DNA from: Pseudarthrobacter sp. SSS035
GTDB taxonomy: Bacteria; Actinomycetota; Actinomycetes; Actinomycetales; Micrococcaceae
Reading direction: 5' to 3'
Length of the DNA: 64,000 nt
Assembly (NCBI RefSeq): GCF_023273875.1
Contig: NZ_CP096882.1
Coordinates: 868,001-932,000, forward strand
Position numbers and translations under genes: made by a program. A model generated the notes under the pieces. It worked only from the letters and a program-made list of their open reading frames with translations, searched no databases and was not told where the DNA came from. Positions 1 through 7,027 of this stretch are shown in pieces; the first letter of the stretch is position 1, and the number at the start of each line of letters is the position of its first letter.

Positions 1-459
1 GTGACCCCCCACGCCGTGGACGTCGCTGAACTTGTGCGGGCCAGCGTGTCCGCCGCGATGCCCCGGGCTGATGCCTCCCGCGTGGCGCTGAAAGCCGATA
101 CACCAGCAAGGCTGGAGGCCCATGTGGACGGGCCCCGCATCTCCCAGGTGCTGGACAATCTGGTCTCCAACGCGATCAAATACTCGCCCGACGGCGGCAA
201 CGTCCTGGTGTCGTTGGAGCACGACGGCGGCCACGTCGCCTGCCGCGTCAGCGATACCGGCATGGGCATGAGCGCCGACGACCAGGCCCACGTGTTCGCC
301 AAGTTCTTCCGGACCAGCAACGTCCGCCGGACATCTATTCCCGGCGTGGGCCTGGGCCTGCCCATCAGCAAGGCAATCGTGGAGGCCCACGGCGGAACCA
401 TCCAGGTGGAAAGCCAACTGGGCCAGGGCACCACCTTCACGTTCCGGGTGCCGGTTTAG
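1..459 (+). CDS. Sensor histidine kinase, C-terminal part (cut by window start)
   Basis: Only the ATP-binding catalytic domain is present. It shows the N box (DNLVSNAIKYS), the G1 box (DTGMGM), an F-box region (FAKFFR) and the G2 box (GVGLGLPISK), ending in a typical TFTFRVPV strand. Two-component kinases of this class place this domain at the C-terminus and phosphorylate a partner response regulator. A GTG occupies the first three bases, but the sensor and dimerisation (H-box) parts must lie upstream of the window, so the gene is partial and its input signal cannot be inferred. It converges on the McrC gene, overlapping its stop by 4 bases. Confidence 0.9.
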   Translation: MTPHAVDVAELVRASVSAAMPRADASRVALKADTPARLEAHVDGPRISQVLDNLVSNAIKYSPDGGNVLVSLEHDGGHVACRVSDTGMGMSADDQAHVFAKFFRTSNVRRTSIPGVGLGLPISKAIVEAHGGTIQVESQLGQGTTFTFRVPV

Positions 460-1793
460 CCTCCCGCGCGGGCAGTCCGGACCACTTCGCCCCAGGACTG
501 CCGCGCCAGGTCGGCCACAGCTGCCAGAATGTCCGACGGCGGCTGCGACAGATCCAGCGGAAACTCAACAATGTCGATGTCAGTGTTAAGGATCCGCCGT
601 AGTTTCATCTCGCCCGCGCCTGCATAGACCAGCCAGGCGGTGGGCACACCCAGGGCGGTGCAGTGGGCAAGCATTTGGTAGTGGTCGGCGGTCAGGGACG
701 CCCCAAGGTCAGCGGCGGCCTTGTACTTCGCGTTGTAGGCCACCACGGGGCGTCCGCCCAGCAGGTGCACCGCATCCGGACTCACGGACAGCCTGTCGGA
801 ATCGTGGACAGCCTCGCTGAGGAGAGCGTTGTACTTCAGCCGCATCTCCCCCGGATACGCAGCCATCGCCTCGCGGAGCGCCGTGCCCACAAAATCCTCG
901 AACACCTGGGCCATGTCCACCACAAACGACGCCGTCTGCTGCTTCCCCTCCCCAGCCTCTGCGGAGGCATTCCGCAGGATCAGCTCAGCCAGGCGCAGCA
1001 CTGACTGGTAGCGGACGTTCATCCTGCTGGGGGTCCACGGCGGCAGGGGCGCGCCGGCTGGAAGGCGGGTGACGGCGTCGAGCTTTCCCTTCAGCTGACG
1101 CAGGCGGCTCAGCACCTCAGGCCGGACGCGCGGAACCTGTCCCATCCGCTCCAGCGCAGCCCGCAGGATCCGGTTTTCGGCGATGTCCTCAGTGAATTCG
1201 TCGTAGGACACTTCCAGCGGCACCAGCATGCCGGGGCGCCGTGAGATCTGGTCGGAAATCCGGATGCGGCCCTTGACCGTGCGGAGGGACTCGTCAACGG
1301 TGCGGTAGCCCTGCAAGACTCCGCGTCCAAGCGCCCGCTCCGCCATTTGGGCGAGGGATTCGGCCAGCGCGCTCCAGAGTTCGCGGTCCTCGGCAGCCGC
1401 CACGGAATCGGCCCGGAAGCCCTGATTACCGGCATAGCTGAGGAGGAACAGGAGCCGGCTCAGCCCCAGCCGGTCCTTGGGGCGCACATCGAGCTGCAGC
1501 GCGGCCGTGCGGACGGACCCCACCTTGCCCGCGGGCTCGATCCGGTACAAGCCCATGCCCATCGGCGACGCCTTGGCCAGCCCGCTGGCGTTCACGAAGG
1601 CCGCACTGGCGGCATCCAGGCGTTCCACGGTGCCTTTGGACAGCTCGTCGAGGACCAGATGGCGCGCGGCCGGTGCACGGCCGCGCTGGGCTGCTCCGCC
1701 GTGGGCCGCGCCCGGCGCGGCGCTGCCGTGCACCGCGCCGCCGTGGGCCGCGCCGCCGTGGGCCGGAGTGTGGGTTGGCTTAGCTGGTAACAA
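456..1793 (-). CDS. mcrC: McrC-family restriction component with PD-(D/E)xK-like nuclease
   Basis: McrC proteins join McrB rings and cut DNA carrying modified cytosine. The 445-residue protein has the McrC layout: an N-terminal part contacting McrB (about 45-290) and a C-terminal nuclease. The nuclease shows Asp340, Lys356 and a HYQML helix (371-375). The second acidic residue expected before the catalytic lysine is Asn (NAK at 354-356), an apparent substitution. Residues 11-35 are a Gly/Ala/His-rich repeat (AHGGA type) encoded by GC-rich repeated DNA. The listed start is TTG, overlapping the end of the McrB gene by 14 bases; a later start after the repeat is possible. It is the second gene of a two-gene operon. 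Confidence 0.85.
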   Translation of the reverse strand: MLPAKPTHTPAHGGAAHGGAVHGSAAPGAAHGGAAQRGRAPAARHLVLDELSKGTVERLDAASAAFVNASGLAKASPMGMGLYRIEPAGKVGSVRTAALQLDVRPKDRLGLSRLLFLLSYAGNQGFRADSVAAAEDRELWSALAESLAQMAERALGRGVLQGYRTVDESLRTVKGRIRISDQISRRPGMLVPLEVSYDEFTEDIAENRILRAALERMGQVPRVRPEVLSRLRQLKGKLDAVTRLPAGAPLPPWTPSRMNVRYQSVLRLAELILRNASAEAGEGKQQTASFVVDMAQVFEDFVGTALREAMAAYPGEMRLKYNALLSEAVHDSDRLSVSPDAVHLLGGRPVVAYNAKYKAAADLGASLTADHYQMLAHCTALGVPTAWLVYAGAGEMKLRRILNTDIDIVEFPLDLSQPPSDILAAVADLARQSWGEVVRTARAGG

Positions 1794-4026
1794 GGCGTCC
1801 CAGCAGCTGCTCCAGCCCGAACCGCTCCTCCAGCTGCACCCGGGTCAGCTGGCCGTGGTAGTGCTCCTCCAGCAGCGGCATCAGCTCGTACTTCCAGATC
1901 CGGCGCAGCCCGGCCGGCGTCTGGGCGGCCGTCTTCATAAAGTACGACGGGCCGATCATCAGGTCCCGGTCCCACTCGTCGATGGCGGTGTTCAGCGCAT
2001 CGAGCAGCAGCGCCGGTGTGGTGTCCAGGTCCCGCACCTGCAGGAACCGCAGCAGCGACCCCTTCACAGGCTCCGTCTGCGGGTGCAGCTCGATGAACGC
2101 GAACCGGCGTCGGATGGCGGCATCCATCATGGCGATGGACCGGTCCGCGGTGTTCATAGTGCCGATGATGTACAGGTTGTCCGGCAGCGTAAACGGCTCG
2201 TTGGGGCTGTACTGCAGGTAGATCCGGTCATCGCGGTACTCCAGCAGGAAATAGAGCTCGCCGAACACCTTGGCCAGGTTGGCGCGGTTCATCTCGTCAA
2301 TGATCAGGAAGTAGGGCTTCTTTTCGTTCCCGGGCTTGGCGGCTTCCTCGGCCAGCCGGCGCAGCGGCCCCGCCACGAGCTTGAAGGACACCTGGCCCTC
2401 GTCGGTCTTGTCCGGCCGGTAACCCTCGAAAAAGTCCTCATACGCGTACGACGGGTGGAACTGCACCAGCTTCACCCGCTCGTCCGTGCTGTCCTGGGCC
2501 AGCTCCGCCGCGAGATGCTTGGCCAGGTACGTCTTGCCCGTTCCGGGCGGCCCGTACAGGACCAGCTGGCGGTTCTCCTCCAGCAGTTCCGCGATCTCCT
2601 GCAGCGGCTCCAGGTCCATGTGCAGCGAATCCGCGAAGTCGCGGCTCAGCGGGCGGAAGCCTTCCTGCACAGGGGGCACGACGGCGGCCGGTGCGTCGGC
2701 GTCGTCGTCCTCCGGTTCCGCCTCGGCCGGCACTAGCGCCTGGAGCGCCTGCACCACCCTGGTCACGTCAACAACGATCCCCGAGGTGGCCAGCTGGCGC
2801 TGGACGTGGCGGGGCAGGTCCGCGGCGGCGTGGCCGTCGTCGTCCAGCCAGCGCACCTTGCGCCGCAGGCGGCGGTTGTCGTCGTTGTGCTCAGGCTCGC
2901 CCAGCACCACGCCCAGCCGCACGGTGCCGGCGTGCTGGAACAGAACCAGGTCGCCCGGCTTCATGACGGTCAGGAAGGCAAACACCGCCGTTTTGGTGTC
3001 CTCGCGCTCCACGTAGCCGAGGTGCTTGTAGTCCTCGTCCACGGCGTGCTGCACCAGCCCCGCGGTTACGCCGGGGTCCAGGTGGCGGAGATGTTCGACG
3101 TCGAGCGTCACCTTCTCCTCGTCCTGCCATGCGGTGAGGAGGTCGGCGTTGTCGCTGTGGGTACGCAGCAGCCACGCGCGTCGGCCGGGGTCCCCCACTT
3201 TGCGCCACTGGCTGACCAGCTGGCGGGCGTACCAGTCGATCCGCTGGCCAGCCTGTTCATCCAGGTGCAGGCGGATGCGGTTAATGTCCGCGGTGATTTC
3301 CTCGTCGGAATCGCCCTTGGCCCCGCCCACCAGCGAGGCGAAGGCGTCGCGGATTTCCTGCCGCTCCACGTCCGCCACTACGGGCTCGAAGTAGCTGGGC
3401 CAGGCCAGGTACTCGATGCTGCGGCGGATGGCGGGCTGGTCCGCCGGGGTGCCCGCGGCGAGCTCGTGGAACTTCAGCGGGTCCTTCAGCGCCTTGGCGA
3501 TGGCCACCGGAACCTGCTGGTCCACATGCTGCACAAACCGGCAGAGCCACTTCAGGTGGTCCCAGATGGTCCAGTTGAATTCGGCGGTGCGGTCCCTGAT
3601 CACGCCGTGGTCCGTCATGCCCTTGTAGAGTTCCTCGGGCAGCTCCAGCGGCGGCTCCAGCGCTGTCTCCAGCCAGGACGCGGCCTCCGCCACGCGGGCA
3701 CGCTTGACCTTGAGCGACTTGACCTCGTGCGCCAGGGGCAGCGACTGCAGGAAAAGCAGCTCCACGGCCAGCTGCTTGGCCTCCCGGGAGGCGTCCTCGA
3801 GGTTCTGCCGGAGGTTGGTCATCATGGGCGCCTTGGCATCCGCGGCTCCCCGGTCCAGGCGCTCCAGCAGCTCCGCCGCAGCCTCCGCTGTCCAGGTCAG
3901 GGTCTTCCCGTCCAGGGCCGACGGCTTGCCCTGCAGGCCCGGTCCCAGCACAAACCAGGCCGCGTCCTCGATCTCCTTTGAGACACCGAGGGCGCGGTGC
4001 ATGGCAGTCTTGGGATTTGGGGTCAT
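1780..4026 (-). CDS. mcrB: McrB-type AAA+ GTPase of a modified-DNA restriction system
   Basis: This is the motor and recognition subunit partnered with the downstream McrC. In 748 residues it has a helical N-terminal part (1-280); a region at about 283-400 (AWLLRTH..., MKPGDLVLFQHAG..., KVRWLD) that resembles a PUA/EVE-like reader domain; an acidic linker (434-448); and an AAA+ domain with Walker A GPPGTGKT (492-499), Walker B YFLIIDEMNRA (572-582) and the McrB signature MNTADRS (624-630). McrB enzymes use GTP; the signature supports that here. Recognition of modified bases by the PUA/EVE-like part is inference. No methyltransferase gene is adjacent, as expected for a type IV system. Confidence 0.9.
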   Translation of the reverse strand: MTPNPKTAMHRALGVSKEIEDAAWFVLGPGLQGKPSALDGKTLTWTAEAAAELLERLDRGAADAKAPMMTNLRQNLEDASREAKQLAVELLFLQSLPLAHEVKSLKVKRARVAEAASWLETALEPPLELPEELYKGMTDHGVIRDRTAEFNWTIWDHLKWLCRFVQHVDQQVPVAIAKALKDPLKFHELAAGTPADQPAIRRSIEYLAWPSYFEPVVADVERQEIRDAFASLVGGAKGDSDEEITADINRIRLHLDEQAGQRIDWYARQLVSQWRKVGDPGRRAWLLRTHSDNADLLTAWQDEEKVTLDVEHLRHLDPGVTAGLVQHAVDEDYKHLGYVEREDTKTAVFAFLTVMKPGDLVLFQHAGTVRLGVVLGEPEHNDDNRRLRRKVRWLDDDGHAAADLPRHVQRQLATSGIVVDVTRVVQALQALVPAEAEPEDDDADAPAAVVPPVQEGFRPLSRDFADSLHMDLEPLQEIAELLEENRQLVLYGPPGTGKTYLAKHLAAELAQDSTDERVKLVQFHPSYAYEDFFEGYRPDKTDEGQVSFKLVAGPLRRLAEEAAKPGNEKKPYFLIIDEMNRANLAKVFGELYFLLEYRDDRIYLQYSPNEPFTLPDNLYIIGTMNTADRSIAMMDAAIRRRFAFIELHPQTEPVKGSLLRFLQVRDLDTTPALLLDALNTAIDEWDRDLMIGPSYFMKTAAQTPAGLRRIWKYELMPLLEEHYHGQLTRVQLEERFGLEQLLGRLVTS

Positions 4027-4095
4027 GGGTTCAAATTTACAGGCTCAAACTGGATGCCTGCTCCGAAGACCCTGGGTGTGCAGATCCGAGGCCTG

Positions 4096-4347
4096 CTACT
4101 TAACTGCCCCGAGTCCGGCTCCTGGCCGCTTGCGGCCCAGAATGAAGTAGCCCATCGGCCCGATGAAATTGATCAGGGCGGCCACCCGCCAGGCTGCCTT
4201 TGGCCCGTTGATTTGCGCCGCCGGACGCTTGGAGATGTCACGCTGGGCGGCCAGCATCAGCGCCACCTGCCCTATCCCGATGACCACGAATCCCGCCCGT
4301 GCCGCCGGTGACATCTCTTTCCAGGTCTTTTTGTTTTTCTTGGCCAT
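4096..4347 (-). CDS. Small two-helix membrane protein (PLDc_N-like)
   Basis: This 83-residue protein has a lysine-rich N-terminus (MAKKNKKTWKEM), a hydrophobic segment at about 16-35, and a second segment reading AALINFIGPMGYFILGR. That last pattern is typical of the short phospholipase-D-nuclease N-terminal-like membrane family, whose function is unknown. The ATG at 4347 is preferred because AAGGAG lies 8 bases upstream; a TTG two codons earlier is in frame. It stands alone between the restriction module and the thioesterase gene, all on the minus strand. Confidence 0.7.
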   Translation of the reverse strand: MAKKNKKTWKEMSPAARAGFVVIGIGQVALMLAAQRDISKRPAAQINGPKAAWRVAALINFIGPMGYFILGRKRPGAGLGAVK

Positions 4348-4427
4348 GGTCAACGCTCCTTAGTGGGTATTACCAGTTTCCGGTGTGCGCCGTGCGTGCG
4401 CAACGGATGTGCAGGCACGGCGCCGTA

Positions 4428-4491
4428 CGGTTCAAAACGTGACCGGTTCAAAACGTGACCGGCTTAAGACGTGACGGTTCAAAGAGTGAAC
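4428..4491. repeat. 16-bp tandem repeat, four copies
   Basis: Copies 1 and 2 (4428-4443, 4444-4459) are identical: CGGTTCAAAACGTGAC. Copy 3 (4460-4475) is CGGCTTAAGACGTGAC. Copy 4 (4476-4491) is a degenerate GGTTCAAAGAGTGAAC that covers the last codons and stop of the thioesterase gene. The array looks like local expansion from the 3' end of that gene. No hairpin or coding role is evident. Confidence 0.9.
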
Positions 4492-4895
4492 GGCGCGAGC
4501 CGCTCCTTCTGCTCCGGCGTCAGGCGCAGGACGCGGCCGGAAGCCTCATCCACAAACGCCAGATGGCTGCTGGCCCGGACGCACTCCTCCCGCGTGACCG
4601 GGTCCTGCACCACGTAGTGGATGTCGAAACTGGCGCCCTTCACCGCGCCGATCCACACCTGGACCACTGCCGGGACATTGCGGTATTCCAACGTCCTGAC
4701 GTAGCGGATCTTGTGGTCCACCACCAGCGCCAGAGTTCCCTCCGGAACGTCGTTGAAGAGCGACACTTCCGGTTCGATGCCGGGCAGGCCGGCACCCCGG
4801 GGAGGCCCGAACGCTGCGATACGGGCCTCCTCAAGCATCCTGACAATCTGGACGTTGTTGATGTGCCCATAGGCGTCCATGTCGCCCCAGCGCAT
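4479..4895 (-). CDS. Acyl-CoA thioesterase, hotdog fold (4HBT)
   Basis: The opening MRWGDMDAYGHINNVQIVRMLEEAR is the hallmark of 4-hydroxybenzoyl-CoA thioesterase-type hotdog enzymes; the Asp in DMDAYGH is the usual catalytic acid. Such enzymes hydrolyse acyl-CoA in the cytosol. The 138-residue ORF begins at an ATG right at the conserved motif, yet the reading frame is open upstream and encodes plausible residues (RIEVLVP). The true start is probably a non-ATG codon up to about 50 bases upstream, overlapping the ABC exporter stop at 4943. Its stop falls inside the 16-bp repeat array. Confidence 0.85.
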   Translation of the reverse strand: MRWGDMDAYGHINNVQIVRMLEEARIAAFGPPRGAGLPGIEPEVSLFNDVPEGTLALVVDHKIRYVRTLEYRNVPAVVQVWIGAVKGASFDIHYVVQDPVTREECVRASSHLAFVDEASGRVLRLTPEQKERLAPFTL

Positions 4896-4942
4896 CGGGA
4901 CCAGGACCTCGATGCGCCGGGCGGCTCCGGTTCCCAGCGCGC

Positions 4943-7027
4943 TCAGCTGTGGACCGCCGTCGAATCGTCCACAACGGATTCTTCAACGTCAGAGCCGGCG
5001 AACTGGGACATGTACAGCCGGTAGTAGGCACCCTCAGCCGCCAGCAGGGTCTTGTGGTTGCCCTGCTCCACGATCTTGCCGTTCTCCATCACCAGGATGG
5101 TGTCGGCGTCGCGGATCGTGGAGAGCCGGTGGGCGATCACAAAGCTGGTGCGGTCCGTCCGAAGCGCCGCCATGGCCTTCTGGACCAGCAGCTCGGTGCG
5201 TGTATCCACGGAGCTGGTGGCCTCATCCAGGATGAGCAGCGACGGATTGGCCACAAACGCGCGGGCGATGGTGATCAGCTGCTTTTCACCGGCGCTGACG
5301 TTGTTGCCTTCCTCATCGATCACGGTGTCGTAGCCCTCCGGCAGGGCGCGCACAAAGCGGTCCACGAAGGTGGCCTTGGCGGCTGCCATGACCTGCTCCT
5401 CGGTGGCGTCCAGGTTGCCGTACCGGATGTTGTCGTAAATGGACCCGCCAAACAGCCACGCGTCCTGGAGCACCATGCCCACCTTGGACCGCAGCTCGGA
5501 CCGGCTCAGGTGCGTGACATCCACGCCGTCCAGGGTGATGGACCCCGAATTGAGCTCGTAGAAGCGCATCACGAGGTTCACCAGGGTGGTTTTGCCGGCC
5601 CCCGTGGGACCAACAATTGCCACGGTGTGCCCCGGTTCCGCCGTGAAGGACAGGTTTTCGATCAGCGGCCTGTCCTCGGAGTAGCTGAACGTGACGTCCT
5701 TGAACTCCACATGCCCGTCGGTCTTGGCCGGCAGGTGCTCGGTGGCGGTCTCGGAGTCCTGCTCATCGGCGTCGAGGAATTCAAAGACCCGCTCCGAGGA
5801 CGCCACGCCGGACTGCAGCATGTTGGCCATGCCGGCCATCTGGCCCAGCGGCTGCGTGAACTCGCGCGAGTACTGGATGAAGGCGGTGGCGTCGCCCAGG
5901 GACATCGAGCCCGAGGCCACCCGGAGGCCACCCACGACGGCGATGCCCACATAGCTGAGGTAGGAAACGAACTGCATGACCGGGAAGATCATGCCGGAGA
6001 CGAACTGGGCTCCGAAGCTGGCCTTGTAGAGGGCCTCGTTCCGCTCTTCGAAGCGTTCCAGCATGTCAGCGTCACGGCCGAAGACCCGCACCAGATCGTG
6101 CCCGGAGAAGGATTCCTCGATCTGGCCGTTCAGCTCACCCGTGTTCTTCCATTGGGCGGCGAAGAGCTTCTGGCTGCGCGAACCGATCAGGCCGGCAGCC
6201 ACGCCGGACAGCGGCAGCGCAACGAGGGCGATAAGAGCGAGCTGCCAGGAGACGATGAACATCATGATGACGATGCCGATCACTGTAAGCAGCGAGCTGA
6301 TCAGCTGTGCGAACGCCTGCTGCAGCGCCTGCTGGACGTTGTCGACGTCGTTCGTCACCCGGGAGAGGACGTCGCCGCGCTGGCGGGTGTCGAAGTAGTT
6401 CAGCGGGAGCCGGTTCAGCTTCTTTTCGGTGTCGTCCCGGAGCCGGCGGATCACCTTCATCACGATGCGGTTCAGCACGTAGCCCTGCAGCCACAGGAAG
6501 ATGTTGGCCACAAAGTACATCAGCAGCACGATGGCGATCAGGACTGAGAGTTTCTGGAAGTTGATCCCGGTGCCGGGCACCAGCTCCATCCGCGACACCA
6601 TGTCCGCGAAGTTATCCTGCCCCTGCTGGCGCAGGCCTTCCACGAACTCGTCCTTGCTGGCGCCGGCGGGCAGTTGCTTGCCAACGACGCCGCCGAAGAT
6701 GACGTCCATGGCCTGGCCCAGGATCTTGGGGGCGATGACGTTCAGGACCACCGAGACCACCACCAGGGCCACCACGGCGTAGATGCCCACAGCCTCAGGC
6801 TTCAGGAGCCCCAGCAGGCGCTTCGCCGAGGGCCAGAAGTGCTCGGCCTTCTTGGCGGGCATGCCGCCGAACATGTCGCCGTCGGCCTCGGAGGGCTTGT
6901 ATTCCTCCTCGAAGAAATCGTCGTCCTCCAGGAGGTCTTCCGGAGTTACGGAATCCGGGTTCGTTGCGGTGGTCGAGCCTGTCGTTTCGGTGGTCGAGCC
7001 TGTCGAGACCTTCTTGGCGGCGCTCAT
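4943..7027 (-). CDS. ABC exporter half-transporter, canonical catalytic subunit
   Basis: This 694-residue fused permease-ATPase has a charged cytosolic extension (1-75), six membrane helices (about 78-400) and a nucleotide-binding domain with Walker A GPTGAGKTT (473-481), signature NVSAGEKQ (576-583), Walker B LLILDEATS (597-605) and H-loop His633. All catalytic residues are intact. It is the second gene of a pair, its start overlapping the stop of the upstream half-transporter by 4 bases, which fits a heterodimeric exporter of unknown substrate (multidrug or lipid type). Residues about 7-22 (GSTTETTGSTTAT) are encoded by two copies of a dispersed genomic repeat. Confidence 0.93.
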   Translation of the reverse strand: MSAAKKVSTGSTTETTGSTTATNPDSVTPEDLLEDDDFFEEEYKPSEADGDMFGGMPAKKAEHFWPSAKRLLGLLKPEAVGIYAVVALVVVSVVLNVIAPKILGQAMDVIFGGVVGKQLPAGASKDEFVEGLRQQGQDNFADMVSRMELVPGTGINFQKLSVLIAIVLLMYFVANIFLWLQGYVLNRIVMKVIRRLRDDTEKKLNRLPLNYFDTRQRGDVLSRVTNDVDNVQQALQQAFAQLISSLLTVIGIVIMMFIVSWQLALIALVALPLSGVAAGLIGSRSQKLFAAQWKNTGELNGQIEESFSGHDLVRVFGRDADMLERFEERNEALYKASFGAQFVSGMIFPVMQFVSYLSYVGIAVVGGLRVASGSMSLGDATAFIQYSREFTQPLGQMAGMANMLQSGVASSERVFEFLDADEQDSETATEHLPAKTDGHVEFKDVTFSYSEDRPLIENLSFTAEPGHTVAIVGPTGAGKTTLVNLVMRFYELNSGSITLDGVDVTHLSRSELRSKVGMVLQDAWLFGGSIYDNIRYGNLDATEEQVMAAAKATFVDRFVRALPEGYDTVIDEEGNNVSAGEKQLITIARAFVANPSLLILDEATSSVDTRTELLVQKAMAALRTDRTSFVIAHRLSTIRDADTILVMENGKIVEQGNHKTLLAAEGAYYRLYMSQFAGSDVEESVVDDSTAVHS
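6968..7010. repeat. Dispersed TCGAGCCTGTCGA element, two copies inside a CDS
   Basis: GGTGGTCGAGCCTGTCG (6968-6984) is followed after four bases by GGTGGTCGAGCCTGTCGAGACC written as 6989-7010. The same core occurs outside genes at 16642-16685, 40441-40480 and 47621-47640. Here it is in frame and encodes the Thr/Ser/Gly-rich N-terminal tail of the ABC exporter. Confidence 0.85.

Noticed and set aside
1477..2736. Long plus-strand ORF of 419 codons opposite mcrBC
   Set aside because: It lies entirely antisense to mcrC/mcrB, has low-complexity Arg/Leu/Gln-rich composition typical of antisense reading in GC-rich genes, and shows no motif.
4428..4491. CRISPR array
   Set aside because: Units are directly adjacent 16-mers with no spacers and no cas genes.
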